A DNA stretch of 37,127 nt. Origin: Beroe ovata (taxonomy: Eukaryota; Ctenophora; Nuda; Beroida; Beroidae). The notes beneath the pieces were generated by a model, which worked only from the letters and a program-made list of their open reading frames with translations, was not told where the DNA came from and did not search any database. A program made the position numbers and the translations under genes. Below, one piece after another: positions 21,287 through 31,900 of the stretch (the stretch's first letter is position 1; the number at the start of each line of letters is the position of its first letter). The stretch covers positions 1 through 37,127 of the forward strand of contig CAMPET010000332.1 of NCBI GenBank assembly GCA_946803715.1. The letters run 5' to 3'.

Positions 21287-22411
21287 TCAGGGCCGTTTGA
21301 CGTTCGCATGTAACGATTTGAACTTTGCGTTCTTGGACAGTCCTATTCTGATGGCTCCCGGCGATGTTCTTATTCCGCCCTGCTGTGACAAGATATTTGG
21401 AGTCTTGACACCACCAGATTGGGCAGGATTGACACCGCTCGACTTTGCTGGCCGTGAGGACACGGGTTTTGGAGCTTTAACACCACTACATTTTGACGGA
21501 ATTATGGATTTGACATTGTCTTTGTTCGTGGTTGGTACAGATTTTTTAGTTACATTGCAGCCGGATTTACCAGAATCAGTAACCTTATTTTTAGAGGGAT
21601 TACTTTGTTTGCCAGAACACTTGGGCTTTTTCTTCGTTCTCTTTATTTTCGAAGTCTTGCACTCTTCAGAGCTCAATCTGAATTCCTCATCTGAACTGGA
21701 GCCATTCTCTTCAGAAACACTGTCTGTAATAGGTGATATCTGGAAATCTTCGTCAGATGAGAGATCATGGTCGGGTATTTCCGTGATCTCGAATTCCTTC
21801 TCCGGGTTTGGTGGCTGTCTTGAGCTTGAATTCCCTGTCGATGGAATTAAATTGCTTGGTGATCCGACAGCTGAGTCTACTTTGTTGCTCTTGCTCCCCT
21901 CTGATTCGAGACTTGGGATGGCATGGGTATCCAGGGTTTCCCTCTTGGTGCAAACTTGGGGTGAGCTTTGACTCTCAGATGACTGAGTATTATTCAAGTT
22001 CTTCTCAGCTGATGTACTGGTTGAGACGGTAACAGCTCTCAAATTTTCCTTGTTACTGTCAGACTTACTCGCTGTCTCCTTCTTACAACTCTGCATTGAG
22101 AGTTCCCTAGCTTTCTTTAGATCACGATCAAGTATGCGATCTGATGCCTTTGCTCGGGGTTTCTGAAAAATAGAAAATCCCTGATTAAAAATTGAGTTAA
22201 ATTCAATTAGGTAATAAACTATGGATTCGAAGAAATGGAAGAATTCCCAAGACAAACGAGACACCTATAATACCTTTTCTTGTGAAGATTGTGACGATTT
22301 AGCTCGTTTGGAGGAGGGAATAACAAAGTCCTCTTCCTCGTCGTCTCTTTCCTCATCCTCAGAGAAGACATACCTCACCGGTTTGCAGACATTCCTCCTC
22401 TTACTCGACAT
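21287..22411 (-). CDS. RAD51AP1: RAD51-associated protein 1-like
   Basis: RAD51AP1 stimulates RAD51-mediated strand invasion in homologous recombination in the nucleus. Two exons, 22274-22411 and 21287-22162, encode about 337 aa (human isoforms 335-352). Three features match in order: an N-terminal KPVRY...DDEEEDFV block like human KPVNY...DSDDDFV; a DRILDRDLKKARELSMQ segment like the human YQRDLEVALALS region; and a C-terminal motif IRIGLSKNAKFKSLHANV that mirrors the human RAD51-binding LRLGLSRLARVKPLHPN. The middle is disordered, with acidic Ser patches (SSDEDF, SSDEEFRLS) and Lys-rich DNA-binding-type stretches. The start MSSKRRN was chosen by similarity; an open frame continues upstream. 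The gene is tail-to-tail with the small membrane-protein gene. Confidence 0.82.
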
Positions 22412-22939
22412 ACCAGTGCAGGGGAAGAGAGCAGAATATGTCAGGAATTCCCTGATGTCAAGGTTATCTGATGAGCAGACTATTAGGAGGAGAAGCGTTA
22501 TCACGCTGGTGACAAGATTGTCAACTAACCGGGTGTCAAGAGAGAGGATGTGGGAGCCCATGCATTATTATCTGTAAGTGTGTGACATGCCCTATAAGGA
22601 GGAGATTAAGTTGTATAATGATGAAACTGGAACATAAAGTGGGGAAAATATTATACTGTGAATCAATATTATACTGTGAATCCATATCTACTTGGAATAC
22701 AATGTGACTCGGACATCAATATTGAATAAAAATACAAAATGAAAATCAAAAAAGATACAAATAGTACAATTTACAGAGTATTACGCATACTGTTCGTTCT
22801 GAAGCATCACAAAACTTGGAAATGATGAGGGTCGCAAAAATCTAAAAAAGTACAAATGAGCTATTCTTCAACTAAGAATCGGGTTCTGATCAAATTGAAA
22901 ACATAACAACCTCTCAATAATATAAAGACCAGAAATGTT
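22412..22939. other. Spacer 5' of the RAD51AP1-like gene
   Basis: This AT-rich sequence lies between two minus-strand genes. It presumably holds the RAD51AP1-like promoter and the 3' UTR of the next gene. Nothing else is seen. Confidence 0.45.
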
Positions 22940-23287
22940 CTACTTTCTCTGATTTTCTTTCAATTTCTGGGCAGTTCTCTGAACAGTTTCTCGATTCTTG
23001 CTCCTCCTTCCCCCATCCGCCCTCTCCTCTCCACTCTGATCACTCCTTTCTTCCCCCTCTATCTCTTTCGTACCCGCTGCCCGGTCATTCTCTGCCTTCA
23101 TCTCCTCCATCAACCTGTCGAAACCCATCCTCAATTTGACAGCTTGTCTGGCAGCTATCCGTATGGGACTGGAGTTAGCCATCTTGTTCACAATTTGAGG
23201 GTCTTGTAGTTTGCGGGCCAGTGGCGGCAGAATGATTGTGGATACTATACCATGGAGCAGCCTCAACGCTGCACCCCAAGGACTCAT
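22940..23287 (-). CDS. NCBP2AS2-like small protein, paralogue A
   Basis: A single exon encodes 115 aa. An N-terminal hydrophobic helix (residues about 5-22, MSPWGAALRLLHG start) is followed by the core DPQIVNKMANSSPIRIAAR (29-47). This resembles the SPQLVERLSESRPIRRAAQ core of human NCBP2AS2, a little-studied small protein. The C-terminal half is highly charged and probably disordered (Glu/Arg/Lys-rich). The layout could suit a mitochondrial or membrane-associated protein; that is inference. Paralogue B follows 453 bp upstream on the same strand. Similarity rests on a short block, so the family name is moderate confidence. Confidence 0.65.
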   Translation of the reverse strand: MSPWGAALRLLHGIVSTIILPPLARKLQDPQIVNKMANSSPIRIAARQAVKLRMGFDRLMEEMKAENDRAAGTKEIEGEERSDQSGEERADGGRRSKNRETVQRTAQKLKENQRK

Positions 23288-23740
23288 GTCACGCAGGCGT
23301 GTGTATTGAGGATAAGTGTTCGCCGTTCGGAATAAGGATTAGGTTATGGAGAACCTATTCGTGGTTATCTCTGTGGACTGACCTCCAGTAGGACAGGGTT
23401 AGTATCTGAGTGTCGACCATGAATCGCTATGGAGATTGGAGGATGTTAATTGTTATTTGGTACACATATCCCCATTCCCCGGACAACAAAGCGAAATATG
23501 CAAAGATGATAGGATGCAGTGATCACTGATCAGTTCTACTCAGAATCAGAAGAATTGAACAAAGTAACCCTCAATAAATTACTACAATGGAGAATATACA
23601 AAGCAGTGGAGGTTTGAATGGCAAGCTCTAACAGTCTTCATTCTGATGACATGAAACAACCCTTAAGAACTTGTAGAGCGAATGTTTAACTCTATAGTGA
23701 CCCTAGACGAAGAGAATCCTAGGTCATGCTAAGACCGATG
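23288..23740. other. Spacer between the two NCBP2AS2-like paralogues
   Basis: No coding signal or repeat is visible in these 453 bp, which should contain the promoter of paralogue A and the 3' UTR of B. Confidence 0.45.
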
Positions 23741-24388
23741 CTACCGGCCCTGTTTTCCGCCCATATTCCGCAAAGCCTTTTTGAACTTCTTCTCAATGTC
23801 TCCTCTCACGTACCTGGCTGTAGCAGCCGGCTGAGCCAAGTCGGAATATCTACGGTAAAAGTGGTCATCGGGTTGTTATCACGTTCATTTTTCATGATAT
23901 TTGCACTTTACACTTTACAGTTGTAATACTCTTTTTACAGTCGATCATTTCGTTGTCGCTGGCACTCACTTTTTAAGGTCTGGGTTAGCTTTGATAGCGT
24001 TATCTGCTCCCATTTTCAGTTTCACAGCTGCTCGGGCCAGAGTTCTGATTGGAGTAGAATTCGACAACTTGTTCACAACTTGCGGGTTCTGAATTAAAGA
24101 GTGAATATATGAATTATAGAGTGAATATATGAATTATGACATTTTACATTCAACTCATCAATCTTCATGATCAGACTAATTAACTCTATTCGTTCATTGT
24201 GTCCCATGACTGATTGCAATTCATTATCAGACTATGATTACCAGACGATATAATTAACCCAATTATAACAAATTAACCCAATTATAACTCACGGTAAGGT
24301 CCGGAACTACCGACAGAATGAGACGTTGTACTACAGGGGACCGTGACACGGCTACAGCTAGCTGAATCACCGCATTCCACGGTACCAT
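23741..24388 (-). CDS. NCBP2AS2-like small protein, paralogue B (three exons)
   Basis: Exons 24293-24388, 23970-24088 and 23741-23849 join in frame to encode 107 aa. The start MVPWNAVIQL matches MSPWGAALRL of paralogue A. The core NPQVVNKLSNSTPIRTLAR matches DPQIVNKMANSSPIRIAAR, and AVKLKMG matches AVKLRMG. The C-terminus ends in a basic helix (DIEKKFKKALRNMGG). Exon 2 could read straight into a TGA at the donor, giving a shorter product, but splicing to exon 3 restores a longer open frame. The two genes differ in introns (three exons versus one), so A may be a retrocopy of B. Confidence 0.65.
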
Positions 24389-24954
24389 AGCAGCTAAACA
24401 GTAGATTAGTTAGGGGTGTGTACGATTATACGTTTTCGCTGGAAGTCATGGTGATTGTTGTTAGCATTAGATGCTGTTGCCAGAATATAAAGTGTCGTAA
24501 CTTATCAATATTTCGAGTAAAAGACGGTGAATTTATAGCCTATCATACTTCGTGTTTATTACAAAACTTATATAAGTTTCCATATCCATATTATACTGCA
24601 ATCGAAACAATTCCAATAGTACGAATTAGGTGCTGTTCCTCAATGCTCAACATATATTTGAGCCTTGCTCAGATCTAACGTGGCAGAGGAAATGGATCTT
24701 CCCTACAAATAATATAGTGACGACAACTTGTGACCGAGTGTTTATAAACCTAAGACATGAACTGAATATTATCAACAAACATAACGTAGAAATTCAAAAA
24801 CTTGCTAATGTTATGAGGAAGGCAAATTGGAGCAAACATCAAAAAACTTCCCATGAGAAATGAACGAAGTTTAGCGATCACAGTTCGAATACAATTTCCC
24901 CTATCCAATCCAGCTTAAGAAGGTCACGATATCAGTTTAACCATAGCACATTGT
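24389..24954. other. Spacer between paralogue B and UBE2K
   Basis: This AT-rich sequence contains two modest + open frames (24418-24678 and 24630-24863) without recognisable motifs. I do not call them genes. It probably holds the UBE2K 3' UTR and the paralogue B promoter. Confidence 0.4.
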
Positions 24955-26882
24955 TTAGTGTAGTAGACCGTCTATCGCCGCTTCACAATTCCAGTTTTTG
25001 GACGATAAAGCTACGCGAGACTGATCCTGGAAAGGGAAACTTCAATTATAAACCAAATCAGGCATGGTGCTATTTCTTTCAAATTCATTAATCGCAATAA
25101 AATGTGTTACCTCTGAAAAACCCATTGATTGCAGTTGCCTGATGCTCTCATCAAATCTGTCTAGCTCAGCAGCTTCGCTGTTGTTGGGGGAGACTGGTGC
25201 TTTGAAGAAATGAGGAGTGTTTGAGATTTATATCGAGTAGCTAACGGATCAGAAATGAAAACTGAGGCCAGAGTTCGGACTGGCTATAATACCCGATTCT
25301 ATCTCGAGATCACTTGGATCATTTCACACTTACCATTCGCATATATAATAGCCCAGTGTTTTGCCGTCAGTCGGTACATTTTGTTGTTTTCTTTAAACTG
25401 AAATAGAAATAGTTGAGAACTATGATCCCAGAATTTTCTAATCGAAATCGCATAATAAAGATTCGTGCGCGGCGCAGCGCGCATCTATCACTAGTTTGTA
25501 ACGCTAACAATATCACAGATTTATCACCGCGCGTTACACGAACTATGCAAGAGCTACAATTCATAAACTGGGCTAAAAGACTTGCGTCATAGATACGTAG
25601 AAGAGTGAAGTAAATTGATGATCTATAAACAGCATACAACATCATAACATTCATACCCTACCCATTTAGGAGGATAACCAGATAACACAATACTTCCGAG
25701 CTGAGACACATCAGATAACACATTGAACAGTCATTTCTACCCGCTCTGTCAATATAAGTTAAGTCCTGAGTTTCGGTTTTGGCCCATTCCTAATTCATTT
25801 ATCACAGAATTCTCATTAAATTATAGACATTGGAATGAGAATGTCCGAGTGAAAATAACACGGTATTATATTAGGGAAGAGTACTGTATTACAATGCTGT
25901 ACGTCGATATTATGGACCTGTAAGTAAACCGCAAACTGGTTAACTTGTGTTGGTATTCGCTGAAAACTAAGCGCATGAATGATGATTCATCCTGGATGAC
26001 TACCTATCACAGTGAATCTACAGAGCATCATCTGCTATGATACTATAAAAACATGTATGAGAGATAGAGATAATTTGCGGGCTCAGCTATTAACACCAGG
26101 ATGTTAAAATCACTATATGGGGGCTGGCAATAGCTGCAGCAATTATAGGTGGAGTAACAAATTCCAATAACGTTGGAATCCTTCCAACTTCCATACCCCC
26201 GAATATAGCAGAGCTATGAGGGAATATCATTAGATATAGGGGTGTGTTCAGGTAACGAATGTGCCAATTAGCCAGCAACCTGGACTCATAGTGAGGCACT
26301 GAGTCATGGTACTGAGCTCACAGTTTATCTGAGTACTCGTTAACAAAGTGTGAAAGTGGTGATGATCATTATGATCCCTTGCCGTTGACGCCGACGCTTC
26401 CGCTAGACCTGTCATTTGACAGTTGACAATCTTACTGACAATTTCAACTTGAGAAAACTGTCTATGACAGTAATACCGACATGTCTGTAACTGACAGCTG
26501 TTACAGTGTCGAGCATTTCATTTTCTGCGGTATTTCGATCAGCCACATTGAATGCGATTACTCTCAGTGCATCGTTAACATATTGCTTGCAATTCAATCT
26601 ATAACAATGTAACCTATGGGCTATTACAATGTAACCATTGGTGGTTACAGTATTGGTTACTAACCAATACTGTTTAGGCTCCCTCTCCCTCTCACAGTTG
26701 TTATGCTATAAGATAGTGTAGAATATGAATCAAGGTCAAACTAAGCTGTTACATTAACACATTTATGCACGCCCATGTGTTTGGTGTTAAAAGGGAGCTA
26801 AACAGTAATGAACAACCAACATCGATAGTGGTGTCTGCTGTTTTAATGGAAGCAACATCTCAGCTATTATAGTTTATAATGC

Positions 26883-26921
<39 letters not shown>

Positions 26922-27869
26922 NNNNNNNNNNNNNNNNNNNNNNNNNNNNNNNNNNNNNNNNNNNNNNNNNNNNNNNNNNNNNNNNNNNNNNNNNNNNNNN
27001 NNNNNNNNNNNNNNNNNNNNNNNNNNNNNNNNNNNNNNNNNNNNNNNNNNNNNNNNNNNNNNNNNNTGTGTGCGTGTGTGTGTGTGTGTGCGTGTGTACC
27101 TGTGCAGCGACCACAGCATCTTGGGGATCGTCAGGTTCCGCAGAGCTGAGTAGTGACTGGAGAGAGAGTAGTACTGTTCGCAGTGTCATGGCCGCTGCCC
27201 TATAGTAGAGACACCCGGGTGTTATAGTTAGCAGTGTTTTCCTGACACTAGGTTACAACTTGATACGTGAGCCATAGTGCCACGTGTGTCAGAGAAAAAG
27301 TGTGGATTTTCTAGTGAGGCATATAAACAAGGGTCAGGAGTATTCTTGAATGGGAGGTTTTGCTACAAACTGTATATCAGTACGAGAAACTATAACGTCA
27401 CAAGTGTTTGAGTCTTACCATTGATCTTTGAGGATGTCTAAACAGATTGCACCAGTCACTGAGCTGATATTGGGATGCCAGATCTTAGTTTTGAATACTA
27501 CCTGAGAAGTGTGGTGATATCTATAGTTATTGCATACGACACATCCGCTACGATTTCGATAAAGCTCCCCCTGGCTACCTTTGGAGGATTGAATGGGTAT
27601 GTTTCTGGGATGTTTATGTCAAGGACATATTTGCCCCCGTCAAAGGGCGTGTCTGGGGGTCCTTTTATTTCACCTCTCAATCTGTTGAATGAGTTATCAA
27701 CTAACTCAATCTTAACGCCGGCTGAATCAACCTGAAGCAAGGGGAATCATTGATAGGTAGGTAAGTGGACCTAATAATTCAGACTATTCACAAACTGTCT
27801 ACCTACCTCTTTGCTGTTGATAACTTCCTTGAATTCCCGCTTAATACGAGATATAGCCATGTCAGCCAT
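24955..27869 (-). CDS. UBE2K: Ubiquitin-conjugating enzyme E2 K (E2-25K)
   Basis: UBE2K accepts ubiquitin from E1 and builds Lys48-linked chains in the cytosol. Seven exons, 27807-27869, 27579-27731, 27419-27501, 27100-27199, 25334-25397, 25111-25199 and 24955-25026, join in frame to encode 207 aa (human 200). The start [16 protein letters not shown] matches the human start. The UBC fold shows [20 protein letters not shown], the HPN motif (81-83) and the active cysteine in GAICLDIL at residue 92, exactly as in human. [11 protein letters not shown] follows. The C-terminal UBA domain has IRQLQSMGF and [18 protein letters not shown]. Intron 4 is 1.7 kb and carries a TG repeat with a 145-N gap next to the exon 4 donor. 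All key residues are present. Confidence 0.97.
26647..26673. repeat. Perfect 13-bp inverted repeat in UBE2K intron 4
   Basis: ACAGTATTGGTTA and its exact complement are separated by one C. It lies beside short GTAACC repeats (ACAATGTAACC twice). Confidence 0.8.
26884..27095. repeat. TG microsatellite with 145-N gap in UBE2K intron 4
   Basis: (TG)n runs flank an undetermined block at 26922-27066. The repeat ends only a few bases from the splice donor of exon 4. All open frames across it are artefacts of Ns and repeat. Confidence 0.92.
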
Positions 27870-28968
27870 CTTCCAATCAGGACACAGCAGTGAGGATTCT
27901 AGTTATCTTTCTTCGATTGTAAGTCCCGTGATAACTTTATATCATGGACTGGTTATCTCATTCAATTGCTAAATATTGTGAGGGATAAGTCAAAGATTGG
28001 GATATTACAGACGACACAGCCAAATCTTACGGTAACATTTTAGGACGAATTCATATCAACAAAATACCGGGATAAAGATTATGTTGCGTGCTTTTATTCA
28101 TGTGGGACGTTGGTGACAGTTACAATCAGATACAGTGATTCCGGATAGGCTCTATCCTCACCCACGATCAGAAGAGGGAGCACTGTTTTCATCACAATAA
28201 CTGTAAACTGTGTTTGCGGTAATGGAATTCATATTAATTGGAAAACATATTTCCTTGTGTTTGAAAAGACACTATTTATCGTCAACGTAGTCCAAAGACG
28301 AACTGATTGAGCCAAAAAGCTGAGCTATGGTGAAAAAATTGTGCACACGGAATTTCAATATAAGACCCGGAACTGCATTTTATTAGCATAACGAGTATTG
28401 AATACGAAGGCGAGTAAAAGACGATAGCTATTCATCAACTGATTATTCTTCATTCACTCATTGATAATGACATGCACTGAAATCTTAGCATTGTTACCAT
28501 AATGTCATTCCTTCATTAACAGATACAGTATTCTGTAATTCATAAAAAACAACTCATATTATTATTACATTCAAATGCTTCCTTACACGAGGTAAAATTT
28601 GGTATCTTGTCGGCTGCCATGGTTTTGAGTAACGATGACATTTCTTTCAAATAGGTCGTAAAATTGGTCCTGTAAGCGAAATAACCAACTAAAACTAGCG
28701 AGTGATAGTGTATGAAATGTCTAGGTACAGTAATAATCTAATATCAGTAAACGAGCGCAGTGGAAAATGACAATTCTGAAAACAATAACAATGCTGAACT
28801 CCCGAAATAATATCTGCTTAATCGAAATTATGATCAATATAATATAGCCTAGTCATATTCGTTTTCTGAAGATCGTGAAATGGGTGCCTACTAAGTTAAT
28901 TTATACAAGGTAATGCCGTACAAAATAGCAAGGGATATCCTGACCCCATCCTGAGTCAGGATTCCTGA
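27870..28968. other. Intergenic region 5' of UBE2K and 3' of the convertase gene
   Basis: 1.1 kb of AT-rich sequence with no ORF, exon or repeat that I can support. It should include the UBE2K promoter and the 3' UTR of the convertase. Confidence 0.45.
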
Positions 28969-31900
28969 CTAAGAAACAGATAGGACCTTGTTGATATGTT
29001 CAAATTCATTGTGTTCATCATCGACATTATCATCAGAAGTTAGCAACACGTAGGATGGTTCTGATCTTGATTTCCTTCTCACAAGATAGATCACTCCTAC
29101 CACAAAGGCTGCCAACAGAATGGCAACCACAGAACCCGCAACTACTCTCACATTACCATCGCCAAATGAGTACTGTGAGAGACTGCTGACTCTTTCCACA
29201 CAGAGGTTTGAATCACTTCCCGAGCAGTAGCAACAGTGCTCAGTGACACTCTCACTACAACACTGCCAGCATTCGTTGTATTTCAGGTTTTTGACAAGGG
29301 GAGCTTTGCACGCTAAACATCTGTCAAATCCCTCATCAGTACAATTGTGGCAGGTCACATGACACGGTTTACACGTGTTGATCCTGCGGTCGTTGTAGAA
29401 CCCCTGACTGCACGAATCCACACATCGGTCTGTGGAAAGAGTGAACCCCTCTATACACTGGCTACATTGATACTCATTCGATCCATTACATTCAGTGCAC
29501 GTCGGATGACATTTCTCACACGCATTACGTTTGAATTTGAAGAAGCCCGCACTGCAATCCCGAACACACTTTTGCTGCTGCAGGAGGTAACCCGGGGGGC
29601 AGGATAGGCAGTTGTCAATGGCGGGCCCAGTACAAGTCCTGCAGGAGTTATCACAGGGCAGACAGGTGTTTCCACTGACGAAGAACGATTCAGAGCACTG
29701 AGGGAGGCAGGAACCACCCTGCAAGAGTAGGCCAGCAGAACACGTTGTACATGATGAAGAGGAAATACCGGTGCAATGGGCACATGTTTCATGACATGGG
29801 GAGCACATTTTCAAGTTAGTTTCCTCAGTGGCGAATGTACCAACTGGACAATCAGGTACACACTGAGCTCTTTCCAAGTTGTCCTTGTTTGGAAGCAGGT
29901 ATTTCCCATTGGAGCATGATAAACAGTAGTTGTTATAGGGCTGTGAGCAGAGTTCACATCCATCGGAGCAATCATCACAATACACCTGCTTCTTTAGCTG
30001 ATACTGAGTGATCAGGCCCTGAGTTGCATCATCTTTACACGCGGTGCATTCACTCTTGGAGGGTCCAAAACATGCGCTGCACTTGTGGAAACAGGCAATA
30101 CATGTGTCTTGATAGTAGAACTGACCGTCAGGACATGGACTCTTACAAACCCCGTTATCCAGGGTATAGTTAGTGCTGCAAGACAGACAATTCCCTGTAG
30201 TGTCACACTTGGAACAGTGTCTGGCTATGTCACACAATTTACAAACTCCATTCTGGTTGAACATCCCATCTGGGCATGTGGGGTGACATTTTCCATCATA
30301 CAGGACAGTTGTATCGGAGCAGAGGCTACAAATATGTTCAGAATTACAAGAGAGGCAATACTTGACATTCTTACACTCTGGAGCACATTTTCCACCCACT
30401 AGACTAAACCCTGTTTTGCAGGCGCTGCATTGGTAATCCTGGGAACCAAAACAAGTTAGGCACGAGTCATGACATGGTTCACAAACACCGCTCAGCATAT
30501 TTCCCACATAGCCATCAGGACATTGCTGCTGACACTGTCCATTGGATAAGAACAACCCATCCACGCATTGAGTACACTCTAAAGCTGTGTCACCAGAGCA
30601 GTTTCTGCATGTGTAATGGCATCTCTTGCATTCATTGCTGAGATTGGGACCGACAGGGTGAGTTATGTAATAGAACTGTGGACAGGATTTGAGACATTGG
30701 GATTCCGCAAGAAACAAGTCTTCTGAACAAGAGATACATTCAGTTTCAGAACTGCCATAGCAAGATGAGCACCCATCATAACATGGCTTACAGGTACCAG
30801 TCTTGTTATCACCATAGTAACCAGGGGGACATGACTGGTAGCACCTATTGGACAGGAAGAATAGGGAAGGGCTGCAGGTGAGACACTTATCATAACCAAC
30901 ATCAGTGCAGGTAAGGCAGTCAGAGTGGCAGGGTTCACACTTCCCTGCGTCAATAACTGTGTTTGGAGGGCATGCATCGACGCAGGTTTGTTGGCTTTGT
31001 AACAGGAATTTCCCAGCGTTACAGGAAGTGCAGTTATTAGCTGAGGGCCCATCACAGTTGCCACAGAGAGAATCACATTCTTTGCACTGACCCGAACTGT
31101 GAATAAACTCTCCAGCTGCACAATGAGCGATGCATGCAGCTCCTTTCCTATCGAGATTTTCTCCTGGTCCGCAAATATCAACACACAGTTGGGTCGACTG
31201 TTGTAAGTAGTGAATGCAGGCAGTGCAGTTCCCAGGACCGGGGCCGTGACATCCCAAACTGGGGTCACACTGCCTGTCACACTCAATGTCTGTTTCAGTT
31301 CTACTACTAGGTATGGGTATTTTCGAATCACGAAGGTTAGGAAGGGATGGAGTGCCATAGAACACGAGATGCCAGGAAACCAATTTCATGCTCTCACCTC
31401 CATTGTTTGATATCTTAAGCGTCCAAACACCTGTTGGATCTTCTCCCCAGTTATGAACGTTAAGGAATGGCCATTCTTTAAATCCAGCAGTGTTCCTATC
31501 ATATTTTCTATAGGTCAGAAGCTGTGAGAATGTTCCAGCAGGAGATGTTAGTTCTATTGAGATATCACCACGTTTATCGGCATCAATTGAAAGAACGCAT
31601 TGCACATGCTCTAGGTACTTGATTTTACCATCACAGCCATTGAAATCAATTTTGAATTCCTCAAAACCAAACTTTCCAATTACTTTACTTTTATCCAGAA
31701 CTTCACTGTTGCATATTTCTTGATCTGGAACGTTATTCCATAGAGAAGCAAGTTCAACAAGACCACCAGCATCTATCACACCAAAACCAAACTTGTGTGA
31801 CACCTTGTAGCCTGCTCCGTTGGTGGTCCACTCAGGTTGTTGTAGGTTCCTGGGTTTGGATGTTTGCACAACTAGATGCTGAAGATCTCTCCAAGTTAGC

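Noticed and set aside
21297-21971. + frame of 224 codons
   Set aside because: It is antisense to the long second exon of the RAD51AP1-like gene, which has clear family motifs on the other strand.
24630-24863. + frame of 77 codons with a helical-looking C-terminus
   Set aside because: It has no motif, no clear splice partner, and sits in the AT-rich spacer between two minus-strand genes.
26860-27205. Several short frames made of VCVC or HTHT and undetermined residues
   Set aside because: They are produced by the TG microsatellite and the N gap. Only 27100-27199 on the minus strand is coding (UBE2K exon 4).
30663-31358. Minus frame of 231 codons within the convertase gene
   Set aside because: It is an alternative frame of the Cys-rich repeats; the main frame has all catalytic and repeat motifs.
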